The position numbers and the translations under genes are program-made. From IMG/VR virus record IMGVR_UViG_3300036770_003359, positions 1-36,536 of that record: DNA of 36,536 nt, one strand, 5' to 3'. Numbering within the stretch: position 1 is the stretch's first letter; every line of letters starts with the position of its first letter. The notes beneath the pieces were generated by a model, which saw only the letters and a list, made by a program, of their open reading frames with translations, did not search any database and was not told where the DNA came from. Origin of the DNA: a virus. Below are positions 22,591 through 29,454 of this stretch, piece by piece.

Positions 22591-22818
22591 ATGAAATGTT
22601 TATTATTCGCATTACTCACAATTGGCGCTAAATTAAGCGCACAAGGCCCGGCAATCATTCCCGCCGCGCCATTCCACCCACAAGAAGCAGTTAAGAACAT
22701 ACCGACACCAAAGCCCGTGCGAATGAGCGCGGGCGCTCCAAAGATCATTAGTGACAGCATCACTCTTCCACCGGTAAAACCGACATTAGTGGTAAGGCAA
22801 CCGTCAAAGCGGTCGTAA
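22591..22818 (+). CDS. Small secreted proline-rich protein
   Basis: This 75-residue protein begins with a signal peptide (MKCLLFALLTIGAKLSAQ) with a likely cut after the AQ, typical of Bacteroidota exports. The mature part of about 57 residues is proline-rich (PAIIPAAPFHPQEAVKNIP and LPPVKPTLVVRQP) and probably unstructured in the periplasm. Cys3 is too close to the N-terminus to be a lipobox. It is the first gene behind the second operator-promoter. An envelope role such as blocking superinfection is possible, but nothing in the sequence proves it. Confidence 0.6.
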   Translation: MKCLLFALLTIGAKLSAQGPAIIPAAPFHPQEAVKNIPTPKPVRMSAGAPKIISDSITLPPVKPTLVVRQPSKRS

Positions 22819-22833
22819 GATTGCGGAAACAAC

Positions 22834-22853
22834 GGGAGTCAAATGAGGCTCCC
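22834..22853 (+). other. Hairpin upstream of the tRNA-like element
   Basis: GGGAGTC (22834-22840) pairs with GGCTCCC (22847-22853) over seven pairs, one a G-T wobble, with an AAATGA loop. It lies 15 bases after the secreted-peptide stop and five bases before the tRNA-like element, so it may be a processing signal or part of the same RNA. Confidence 0.55.
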
Positions 22854-22858
22854 AAATA

Positions 22859-22938
22859 TCAGGGCAATGGTTAGCGGTTTACACTCACAACTGAGAAGTA
22901 TTTTTCGCCCGCTGCTGGTTCGATTCCGGCGCCTTGAC
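22859..22938 (+). ncRNA. tRNA-like RNA element lacking a standard anticodon arm
   Basis: TCAGGGC (22859-22865) pairs with GCCTTGA (22931-22937) like a 7-bp acceptor stem with one G-T, followed by a discriminator-like C. GCTGG (22914-22918), TTCGATT, CCGGC (22926-22930) form a canonical T arm with the expected loop. A D-loop-like AGCGGTTTA is at 22873-22881. No 5-bp stem with 7-base loop can be formed where the anticodon arm should be. Instead AGCGG (22873-22877) can pair with CCGCT (22909-22913) around a CTCA-CAAC-TGAG hairpin. CCA is not encoded. It could be a degenerate tRNA or a tRNA mimic, recalling the tRNA-like domain of tmRNA. A T7 run follows at 22952-22958. Confidence 0.45.
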
Positions 22939-22961
22939 GTGTGAAAGAATGTTTTTTTGTA

Positions 22962-22987
22962 GGGGCGTGGCGAACGAGTCGCGCTCC
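22962..22987 (+). other. Bulged hairpin before the small membrane gene
   Basis: GGGGC (22962-22966) and GCGA (22970-22973) pair with TCGC (22979-22982) and GCTCC (22983-22987), giving nine pairs with a GTG bulge and an ACGAG loop, followed by TTTCCCTT. It could end the upstream RNA or shield the start of the next gene. Confidence 0.5.
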
Positions 22988-23003
22988 TTTCCCTTAAAAG
23001 ATT

Positions 23004-23135
23004 ATGGATACTCTTAGATATATACTTGGCTTTTTATTTTTACTTACTCATTGCGTGATGTTAATTTGCTTAATGCTGGGCTTTATAGGAGTAATGATAT
23101 TTCTTGTTAATGCGGCCATAAAAGGAGAAATGTAA
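23004..23135 (+). CDS. Small single-pass membrane protein (43 residues)
   Basis: This short frame encodes MDTLRYILGFLFLLTHCVML followed by ICLMLGFIGVMIFLVNAAIK and GEM. It is almost entirely hydrophobic from residue 5 to 38, enough for one long or two short membrane helices. Its stop overlaps the next ATG by one base (TAATG), supporting real translation. A/T-rich composition matches the two genes downstream. Function unknown; small early membrane proteins of phages often modify the host envelope. Confidence 0.6.
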   Translation: MDTLRYILGFLFLLTHCVMLICLMLGFIGVMIFLVNAAIKGEM

Positions 23136-23383
23136 TGATAAAAGAAATAGTCACAGAAACGGCAATTGTTGATTTAGACAATTATGCGGAAGAGCTTGAA
23201 GTTCTTGAAGGCGTGTTGGATCAAAAGCTTAGGTTGATTTATTATAAAGTTTATCGATTGCAGACGTATGAAATAGACTTAATAAAAAAAACAGCCAATT
23301 GCGTTTGGTTAATAATGCCTAATAAAAAAACGCCGCCCGAATTACCTAAAACAACAAAACCTATCAATCAAATAGGCCGATGA
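23135..23383 (+). CDS. Small acidic/basic early protein, unknown
   Basis: This 82-residue protein starts TEV-like with acidic helices (VDLDNYAEELEVLEGVLDQK) and then turns basic (LRLIYYKVYRLQTYEIDLIK), ending in a Lys/Pro-rich tail. It is coupled to the genes on either side (one-base and four-base overlaps). No motif recognised; A/T-rich like its neighbours. Confidence 0.55.
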   Translation: MIKEIVTETAIVDLDNYAEELEVLEGVLDQKLRLIYYKVYRLQTYEIDLIKKTANCVWLIMPNKKTPPELPKTTKPINQIGR

Positions 23384-23631
23384 CTAAATTTAAAGGCGCA
23401 AAACTGAAAGGGTTTAAAGATCCTAAAAAGTTTTTAGAGCTTATTAATCATCCGCTTATAAATGTAATAGACGCAAGTATAAAAGCAATAGAGCCGACTA
23501 ATTGGAACCGTCACGGTTTTGTGGCTTATGTTTTGTACAAAGATGTAAGGTTTTTGTTGCCAACAAATATTACAGGCAGATTAAAGGCGTCAGGAAACTA
23601 TCAATACACAAAAACAAAGATTAAGCGTTGA
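23380..23631 (+). CDS. Small basic early protein, unknown
   Basis: This 83-residue protein is strongly basic (KFKGAKLKGFKDPKKFLELI at the start, YQYTKTKIKR at the end) with a hydrophobic beta core (GFVAYVLYKDVRFLLPTNI). The charge suggests nucleic-acid contact. It is the last gene before the terminator at 23673. Function unknown. Confidence 0.55.
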   Translation: MTKFKGAKLKGFKDPKKFLELINHPLINVIDASIKAIEPTNWNRHGFVAYVLYKDVRFLLPTNITGRLKASGNYQYTKTKIKR

Positions 23632-23672
23632 ATAAAGAAGTTTTCATATTTTTTGGTTAGTTAGTTAAAGTT

Positions 23673-23702
23673 GCCCGGTGCGTTTAGGCGTGCCGGGTTT
23701 TT
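23673..23702 (+). terminator. Terminator ending the small-gene operon
   Basis: CCCGG (23674-23678) pairs with CCGGG (23693-23697) around a 14-nt loop, directly followed by five T. It lies 42 bases after the last early gene and six bases before the next ATG, marking the early/late border. I found no convincing promoter between it and the packaging genes. Confidence 0.7.
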
Positions 23703-23707
23703 GCATT

Positions 23708-23923
23708 ATGAGTGAACGAAAAGAACCTATATTTGTAATAAAGAATGGCATTGAAGTACTCAACGCAAAATCCGGACTATGTATGCTCACTGGCTTTATG
23801 TTTATGTCGAACGAATGGAGTAAAAGAGAGTATGCAGAAGCAAGAAGGAAACGCGGCGTTGATTTTAATGAACGAAGGCGAAAAGGATATAAGGAACAAA
23901 TGCAAAGTAAGGATGCAAAGTAA
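23708..23923 (+). CDS. Small protein, truncated by a 13-bp tandem duplication
   Basis: This 71-residue protein starts at ATG 23708, just after the terminator; an earlier in-frame start lies inside the hairpin and is rejected. It has a beta-rich N-terminus (IFVIKNGIEVLNAKSGLCML) and a basic helical end (REYAEARRKRGVDFNERRRK). It ends MQSKDAK-stop because the 13-bp ATGCAAAGTAAGG is present twice in tandem. Deleting one copy would restore a 94-residue protein running to 24005. So this looks like a recently split gene. Function unknown. Confidence 0.6.
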   Translation: MSERKEPIFVIKNGIEVLNAKSGLCMLTGFMFMSNEWSKREYAEARRKRGVDFNERRRKGYKEQMQSKDAK

Positions 23924-23925
23924 GG
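23900..23925 (+). repeat. Perfect 13-bp tandem duplication
   Basis: ATGCAAAGTAAGG at 23900-23912 is repeated directly at 23913-23925. Each copy begins with ATG. The duplication shifts the frame by one and creates the TAA stop of the upstream gene. Confidence 0.9.
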
Positions 23926-24005
23926 ACGATATTACGGTAACACAGGGTAACGCGCTCGCAACGCTGCAAAGTATTGCGGGCATTATTAAGCACGATATAA
24001 CATGA
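23913..24005 (+). CDS. Downstream fragment of the split gene (30 residues)
   Basis: The frame encodes MQSKDDITVTQGNALATLQS then IAGIIKHDIT and overlaps the HNH gene by four bases (ATGA). The second copy of the 13-bp duplication supplies an ATG 11 bases before the upstream stop, so reinitiation could still make this peptide. I read it as the original C-terminus of the 23708 gene. Confidence 0.5.
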   Translation: MQSKDDITVTQGNALATLQSIAGIIKHDIT

Positions 24006-24334
24006 CACGTATAATAAAGCATCAGCCGCGACCGTGGCAGCCCGAAAGGAAGGCCCAAGAGAGGCGCCGCAATAATAACAACGAGTTTTACAACTCCCAA
24101 GCGTGGAGGAAGTATCGCCGCGCGTTTATAGATAACAATCCTTTGTGCGTTGCATGCGATGGGAATGGATTGTTTGTTGTTGGTACGGTAGTGGATCACA
24201 TTGTACCTATCAACGAGGGCGGCTCTAAATGGGATATATCTAACCTGCAAACGTTGTGCGATAGTTGTCACGCTATTAAGTCAGGAAGGGAGGCCCACAC
24301 CGGGCGCAAACGTCAAGGGGATGGGGGGGTCTAA
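24002..24334 (+). CDS. HNH endonuclease of the packaging module
   Basis: This 110-residue protein has the HNH fold: YNSQAWRKYRRAFIDNNPLC, zinc cysteines C49-x2-C52 and C86-x2-C89, the catalytic DH at 65-66 in VVDHIVPINEGG, and N81-x4-C-x2-CH-x2-K in SNLQTLCDSCHAIKSG. HNH proteins beside terminase genes in HK97-like and P27-type phages help the large terminase nick DNA during cos-site packaging. Here it sits 104 bp upstream of the small terminase, as in those phages. The Gly-rich C-terminus is encoded by a G7 run. Confidence 0.92.
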   Translation: MTRIIKHQPRPWQPERKAQERRRNNNNEFYNSQAWRKYRRAFIDNNPLCVACDGNGLFVVGTVVDHIVPINEGGSKWDISNLQTLCDSCHAIKSGREAHTGRKRQGDGGV

Positions 24335-24438
24335 TCTCTACGCGATCCTGGGCAACACCGCCGCTGCCACTTTTCGTAGGGTCGGGCAGTGTTTTGGGCC
24401 TATGGTATTAAGATTAAATCTAAACAAGCCGTAAAAAC
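24335..24438 (+). other. Non-coding gap between HNH and small terminase, candidate cos region
   Basis: This 104-bp gap follows a G-run at the end of the HNH gene (ATGGGGGGGTC). In many HNH-containing cos phages the cohesive-end site lies close to the HNH and terminase genes, so this is the first place to look. I see no strong palindrome. A frame across it (to 24434) looks spurious. Confidence 0.25.
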
Positions 24439-24903
24439 ATGAGAAAGTTACCGGACAAAGTCAAAGAACAGCGCGGAACGCTTAAAAAAAGCCGCGTCAA
24501 TCCGGGCCAACCAATCGCCCGACAAATAACAACAATTCCAACTCCGCCTCCATCATTGCCGGAATCCGCGCATCGTATTTGGTACGACCAATGTACTAAT
24601 CTTTGCGAGATGGGAATTTTAACGGCCGCCGATCTTGCATTGGTAGAATCCTTTTGCGTCGAGAAAATGAAGTACGACCGAGCGACTGAGTTTCTCGAAA
24701 CAAGCGGACTTAAAAAGCCGGGAGATATGCTTGATAGTACCAATAAGGGAAATACTAAGATGGTATCATTGTACATTAAGATTCAGGATCAAGCGTTGGC
24801 AAACATGATTAAAATAAGTAGCCGGTTTGGATTTGATCCTGTCAGCCGTACAAGTATTGGAGCGTCGGAGGTCAAGAACGATCCGTTAAGTGATTTAATA
24901 TGA
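24439..24903 (+). CDS. Terminase small subunit (P27 family-like)
   Basis: This 154-residue protein recognises phage DNA for packaging. It has the P27-like arrangement: a basic N-terminus (RKLPDKVKEQRGTLKKSR), a Pro-rich linker (PTPPPSLPESAHRIWYDQC), then helices with MGILTAADLALVESFCVEKM and, near the end, SRFGFDPVSRTSIGA, a typical P27 family close. Its stop overlaps the large subunit start (ATGA). HNH-P27-TerL order supports the call. Confidence 0.88.
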   Translation: MRKLPDKVKEQRGTLKKSRVNPGQPIARQITTIPTPPPSLPESAHRIWYDQCTNLCEMGILTAADLALVESFCVEKMKYDRATEFLETSGLKKPGDMLDSTNKGNTKMVSLYIKIQDQALANMIKISSRFGFDPVSRTSIGASEVKNDPLSDLI

Positions 24904-26600
24904 AAGCAGAGGAGGCGCGCAAATTAGTAGATGACTTTATTTCCGAAGGGCTCAATCCGGAATCGGTATTTAGTTCGTGGGCGCGCAAATTAGTAGCTCA
25001 ACACGTTGCAGACTTGGAAGCGGCAAAGTCAAAAGATTATCTTTACTACTTTGACGAGGCCGCCGCAATGCACATTTTACAGTTCTTTGAACATATACAA
25101 TTTTCAGAGGGCAATTTTCGCGGCAAACCTTTTGATCTTCACGGATGGCAGGCTTTTACTTTGTGGTGCGTTTATGGATGGAAGGTAAAGAGTAATGACT
25201 GGCGGCGATATTTTAAAGTATATATCAAAATCGCCCGAAAAAACGGGAAGACAGAGTTTTTGAGTGGAATTGGCATCTACGGGCATCGCTTCGACAAATA
25301 CGAACGCGACGCGCAGGTATATTGGTTTGCGACCGCCAAAAAACAAGCGACAATCGGATTTAGGAAGCAGCAAGCAATGACGCGACTTTTGTGCGCGAAA
25401 TCGCCAACGTATTCGAGTAAAGTTCGCGTCTATACTCATTCAATCTCCGATCGGGACGCCAATGGATTTACGTCGTATTTGGGCCGCGACTCAAAATCTG
25501 AAGATGGAACAAATCCTTTTTACGGTATTTGTGACGAGTACCACGCTCACCCAAATAACGATATGATGGACGTAATTGAATCCGGAATGGGCGCGCGTAA
25601 AAGCCCTTTGATTTGGGTAATTACGACAGCGGGTAAAAATCCGGATGGAGTTTGCGCGACATTTGAAAAAACCTGTAAACAAATACTTGATGGCGTAATA
25701 CCTAATCCAGGTATTTTCCCTTTGATATTCGACATTGACCAAGATGACGACTGGCAGGACGAGCGGATATGGAAAAAGGCAAATCCTTCGCTTGGTGTAT
25801 CCATCTCTTACGACTATCTACGCCGGGAGCTATCAAAGGCGCTCACAGAAGGAACCACCGCAAAAAACAACTTCCTTACCAAAAATCTAAATGTTTGGGT
25901 AACGTCGTTAGATAATTGGATTGATGATGCCGACTGGATGCAAGGCGCTGAGATTGTTACAGAGTCGGAGCTGATTGGCCGCTCTTGTGTTGGCGGGCTT
26001 GATTTGGCATCTAATTCAGATACTTGTTCCCTCATTTGGTTATTCCCTCCCGAAAACGAAGGCGAAAAAATAAAGATATTATTTCGATGTTGGGTCCCTG
26101 AGGATGAAGCGATAAAGGTCACAAAGCTTCGCGGCTTCCCTTACCTTAAATGGATCGAAGATGGCGAACTAACCGCAACTCCTGGCAACGTCACCGACTA
26201 CGACTATATTTTAAAGCAAATTGACGAAGACGCTCAAAAGTTTAAAATTCACTCTATTGGGTACGACCGCTATGGCGCCGGACAAGTTTCTAAACGCCTA
26301 ACTGATTCGGGAATAATGGTTTCTCCGTTTGGTCAGGGCTTTCTATCGATGTCGGCTCCTACAAAGGAATTGGAACGATTAATTAAAAGCGGACAAATCC
26401 AACACGGAGGGAACCAAGTACTACGCTGGATGGCATCTAACGCAGTAGTTCAACAAGATCCACACGAAAACATTAAGGTTGTCAAAGGTGAAGCGTATGG
26501 AAAAGTAGATGGAATTGTTGCGCTTGTTATGGCCTTAGGGCAATGGGTGACTTTTAATGACGAAATAAACACGAATTACAACGTATTCACGATATTATGA
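24900..26600 (+). CDS. terL: Terminase large subunit
   Basis: This 566-residue protein is the packaging ATPase and nuclease. The N-terminal ATPase has the Walker A variant ARKNGKTE (112-119), Walker B with ICDEYHAHP (D212, E213) and the coupling motif near ITTAGKNPDG. The C-terminal RNase H-like nuclease has GGLDLASNSDTCSLIWLF, with its first catalytic Asp near residue 367, and a further acidic site near IGYDRYGAG. This is the Terminase_1/HK97-like group. It pumps DNA into the prohead and cuts at genome ends with the HNH protein. Its ATG overlaps the small subunit stop, and it overlaps thyX downstream. Confidence 0.95.
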   Translation: MKAEEARKLVDDFISEGLNPESVFSSWARKLVAQHVADLEAAKSKDYLYYFDEAAAMHILQFFEHIQFSEGNFRGKPFDLHGWQAFTLWCVYGWKVKSNDWRRYFKVYIKIARKNGKTEFLSGIGIYGHRFDKYERDAQVYWFATAKKQATIGFRKQQAMTRLLCAKSPTYSSKVRVYTHSISDRDANGFTSYLGRDSKSEDGTNPFYGICDEYHAHPNNDMMDVIESGMGARKSPLIWVITTAGKNPDGVCATFEKTCKQILDGVIPNPGIFPLIFDIDQDDDWQDERIWKKANPSLGVSISYDYLRRELSKALTEGTTAKNNFLTKNLNVWVTSLDNWIDDADWMQGAEIVTESELIGRSCVGGLDLASNSDTCSLIWLFPPENEGEKIKILFRCWVPEDEAIKVTKLRGFPYLKWIEDGELTATPGNVTDYDYILKQIDEDAQKFKIHSIGYDRYGAGQVSKRLTDSGIMVSPFGQGFLSMSAPTKELERLIKSGQIQHGGNQVLRWMASNAVVQQDPHENIKVVKGEAYGKVDGIVALVMALGQWVTFNDEINTNYNVFTIL

Positions 26601-27304
26601 TAAACGCAAACAAAGTTGAACTTTTAGGCTATTACGGATCGGACGAAACAATCGCGTTAAGCGCTTGGACTTCAACGAGCCGTGAATTATCGCACGAAAA
26701 GCGCGAACGAATACCAGCGCTAATTAATCAACTTTGGAGCGCCGATCCAGTTCCACACGGAACGCCATTTGAAAAAGGAATGGTGCACTTTTTAGTTACA
26801 GCCGACATTGCAACGCATATTCATTTTTTAAAGCATCGAATTAGCAGCATAAACGCAGAAAGCGCGCGTTACAAAGAATTGAAGGAAGACAAAGTTTTTG
26901 TGCCGGTAGATTTTAAGCACGCTCAATTAAATTATGATGAAATAACAGATCCGGAGGTTAATGCTTTTTTTGTTACGCAATTACACGAACCGTATAACTG
27001 GGGCAGCGCTTTATCATTATTCAGCAACTTATCAAACGCCCTATATCACGAAGCTGTTAAGCAGCTAACGCCGCAACTTGGCAGGAAGCGCGCCAAAGAG
27101 TCGGCAAGGTATTTTAAATTGTATAACTCGCAGATAACCTTTGACGTAATGTTTAATCTTCGATCCTTCCATAATTTCTACACTCAAAGAGCCGACAAGC
27201 ACGCCCAGGTAGAAGTCCGTGAAATTGCCCTACAAATGATGGAATTGATTAAAAGCATTGAGGGCCAACCGTTTAAACACACCTTAAAAGCGTGGGGCGT
27301 TTAG
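26597..27304 (+). CDS. thyX: Flavin-dependent thymidylate synthase ThyX
   Basis: This 235-residue enzyme makes dTMP from dUMP using FAD and methylene-tetrahydrofolate. The ThyX signature RHRx7S appears as KHR (79-81)-ISSINAE-S89 then ARYKEL, with Lys replacing the first Arg. HGTPFEKGMVHFLVTAD precedes it and DKHAQVEVREIALQM, the conserved C-terminal substrate-binding segment, follows. Length is normal for the family. It overlaps the terminase stop (ATGA) and is wedged between packaging and portal genes, an unusual place for a nucleotide enzyme. Late expression would boost thymidine supply during replication and packaging. Confidence 0.9.
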   Translation: MINANKVELLGYYGSDETIALSAWTSTSRELSHEKRERIPALINQLWSADPVPHGTPFEKGMVHFLVTADIATHIHFLKHRISSINAESARYKELKEDKVFVPVDFKHAQLNYDEITDPEVNAFFVTQLHEPYNWGSALSLFSNLSNALYHEAVKQLTPQLGRKRAKESARYFKLYNSQITFDVMFNLRSFHNFYTQRADKHAQVEVREIALQMMELIKSIEGQPFKHTLKAWGV

Positions 27305-27504
27305 TCGAAGCCCGTGAATTTAAAAAACAATACGATGACGCCTGTATAAACGAACCATACAAGGCGCGGTATTTGATTTATAATGAATTAGAACAGGCAT
27401 TTTTTGCGAAAAAAGGGCGTAAAAAGTATAAGAATTACGGAGTTTTCCGAAAATGCCTATCTATTATGCGAAAAAACGAACAGAAAAAGGTTAAACGCCT
27501 ATAA
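27292..27504 (+). CDS. Small basic protein between thyX and portal
   Basis: This 70-residue protein uses a GTG start overlapping thyX by 13 bases. It is helical and Lys/Arg-rich (FFAKKGRKKYKNYGVFRKCL and KNEQKKVKRL). High basic charge suggests nucleic-acid binding. The function is unknown, and the start is less certain than for its neighbours. Confidence 0.5.
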   Translation: MGRLVEAREFKKQYDDACINEPYKARYLIYNELEQAFFAKKGRKKYKNYGVFRKCLSIMRKNEQKKVKRL

Positions 27505-27556
27505 TGTTACCCAAAAAAAGCGGTAAAACGTGCAATATCCTACCATATTTGCACAA

Positions 27557-28792
27557 ATGGCACTATTTGACCAATTCAAGGCCTTAATCGGCTCAAAACC
27601 GGAACAGCGCTCGACGTTGTCGAATCCTTCAAGCTGGTTTATCGAATGGCTTAATGGCGGGCCTTCCGTTGCCGGTCAAAAAGTCAATCCGGAAACAGCA
27701 CTAAAAGTATCTACCGTTTACGCGTGTGTTAGCCTACTTTCTCGCACAATTGCGAGCCTTCAATTAGGATTTTATAGAAAGTTAGAGGACGGCTCCGAAG
27801 AGATTACAGGCACTCCCGAGCAGTACGCCGTATGTATTGAGCCAAACGACCGGATGACATCCTACACTTGGCGGAGTACATTTATGCTCCATTTAATGAT
27901 GAGGGGCAACGCGTATGCCAAATTGAAGTTTGACCGTACAGGCCGCGTTTCCGGATTCCAAATACTCCATCCGGATTTTGTCGAACCGTACCTTTACAAA
28001 GGAAAAATATTTTACAAGAACACAAACGAGGGAGTAAGCGAAACACTCGACTCCGGAGAGGTTCTCCACATTCGGAACTTCTCCGATGACGGCATCGAGG
28101 GTAAAAGCCCGCTAACCTATGCGCGTGAATCCGTTGGAATGGCATTGGCCGCAAATGATTACGCCGCGGCGATGTATGAAAATGGCGGGGGGCTTCGTGG
28201 GATTGTAGAAACTCCTATACCGCTCGATCAAAAGCAGGCCGATTTTATGCGCGAAAATTTCCTTCGTGTAATGCGCAATTATAAAGAAACAGGATCAATC
28301 GGTGTATTAGATCGCGGTGCTAAATTTCAACAAATCGCGCTCAGTCCTAAGGATGCACAATTCATCGAATCGTCAAATATGACTGTTCGCGAAATTGCCC
28401 GTTTTTTTGGAGTTCCGCTCCACTTAATTGGCGACCTTGAACGCGCTACTTTTGGAAATATCGAACACCAATCAATCGAGTTCGTAACGCATACAATTCG
28501 TCCAATCGTCAAGAACTTTGAGGATGAATTGAACCGGCGCGTTATACGCAAATCGGATCGAGCTAACTATTTTTTCCGCTTTAACCTTGATTCCTTGTTA
28601 CGCGGCGACACCCAAGCGCGCGCGCAATACTACTCACAAATGTTAAATGCGGGCGTTATGAGTTTGGACGAAGTTCGCCGCCTTGAAAATATGAATCCAA
28701 TCGCCGACGGGCTTGGCAAAAAGCATTATATCCAGGTCAATATGACTACTCTTGAAAATTTACAAGCTCCTAACAATGACCCACAACAGTAG
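27557..28792 (+). CDS. Portal protein, HK97 family
   Basis: This protein of about 411 residues forms the dodecameric portal through which DNA enters and leaves. Hallmarks are WLNGGPSVAGQKVNPETALK, TVYACVSLLSRTIASLQLGF, then HLMMRGNAYAKLKFDRTGRV and LHIRNFSDDGIEGKSPLTYA. The C-terminal region includes FFGVPLHLIGDLERATFGNI then EHQSIEFVTHTIRPI and LDSLLRGDTQARAQYYSQML, all strongly conserved in HK97-type portals. I prefer ATG 27557 over an in-frame GTG at 27530. Its end overlaps the protease gene by 17 bases. Confidence 0.95.
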   Translation: MALFDQFKALIGSKPEQRSTLSNPSSWFIEWLNGGPSVAGQKVNPETALKVSTVYACVSLLSRTIASLQLGFYRKLEDGSEEITGTPEQYAVCIEPNDRMTSYTWRSTFMLHLMMRGNAYAKLKFDRTGRVSGFQILHPDFVEPYLYKGKIFYKNTNEGVSETLDSGEVLHIRNFSDDGIEGKSPLTYARESVGMALAANDYAAAMYENGGGLRGIVETPIPLDQKQADFMRENFLRVMRNYKETGSIGVLDRGAKFQQIALSPKDAQFIESSNMTVREIARFFGVPLHLIGDLERATFGNIEHQSIEFVTHTIRPIVKNFEDELNRRVIRKSDRANYFFRFNLDSLLRGDTQARAQYYSQMLNAGVMSLDEVRRLENMNPIADGLGKKHYIQVNMTTLENLQAPNNDPQQ

Positions 28793-29453
28793 AACAATAT
28801 CGGACGCAGAAGTACGCCTTGCAAATATTGGAGCGCTCGAACAACGCGCAGAGAATGACAATTCAATGAGAATTGGCGGCACTGCCGCAATATTTGATAC
28901 TTATACTTCGATGGGTTGGTACTTAGAAAAGGTGAACCGTTCCTTTTTTGATGGAATGGACACGTCCAAAACCGCCGCCCTAAAAAACCACGATTCAAAT
29001 TTAGTACTTGGCAGAACCGCAAATAACACACTCCGATTAAAAGTCGATGACAAAGGACTGCAATACGAAGTTGACCTACCGGACACGCAAATAGGCCGCG
29101 ACACTTATGAGGAGGTTAAACGCGGCGATATATTCCAAAGCTCATTCCAATTTACCGTAAAGGACGAAAATTGGAGCGAATTGGATCCGGATGAACTACG
29201 CGGCAAAATTCCGGACGAATGGATTGACCGCGCAATTTACGGCGGTAAAGTACAAGTTAGGGAACTACTAAAAGGCGGCACGCTTTACGACGTTGCGCCT
29301 GTTACGTTCCCAGCCTACCAAGATACAACAGTGGCCAAGCGTTCATTTGAGGGCGCAAAAAAAGTAGAAGCTCCAAAAAACCAAAACATAAACATCCGGT
29401 TGGCAATTGCAAAAGCAAACGCGGCCGCTTTTTTAAATTCAATCAAATTTTAA
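28776..29453 (+). CDS. Prohead maturation protease (S78/HK97 gp4-like)
   Basis: This 225-residue serine protease trims the capsid delta domain during head maturation. It has GGTAAIFDTYTSMGWYLEKV, then KTAALKNHDSNLVLGRT with the catalytic His, DIFQSSFQFTVKDENW with the nucleophile Ser, and LYDVAPVTFPAYQDT, the typical closing motif. I start it at ATG 28776, eight codons inside a longer TTG-initiated frame. It overlaps the portal end and is followed one base later by the capsid gene, the standard HK97 order. Confidence 0.93.
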   Translation: MTHNSRTISDAEVRLANIGALEQRAENDNSMRIGGTAAIFDTYTSMGWYLEKVNRSFFDGMDTSKTAALKNHDSNLVLGRTANNTLRLKVDDKGLQYEVDLPDTQIGRDTYEEVKRGDIFQSSFQFTVKDENWSELDPDELRGKIPDEWIDRAIYGGKVQVRELLKGGTLYDVAPVTFPAYQDTTVAKRSFEGAKKVEAPKNQNINIRLAIAKANAAAFLNSIKF

Positions 29454-29454
29454 A

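Noticed and set aside
22859-22938. Ordinary functional tRNA gene (for example a GAG anticodon in CTGAGAA)
   Set aside because: The bases flanking that loop cannot pair to form an anticodon stem; only acceptor and T-arm features are sound, so I call it tRNA-like only.
24201-24434. Coding frame running from inside the HNH gene to the small terminase
   Set aside because: It overlaps the HNH catalytic region in another frame and has no recognisable protein features.
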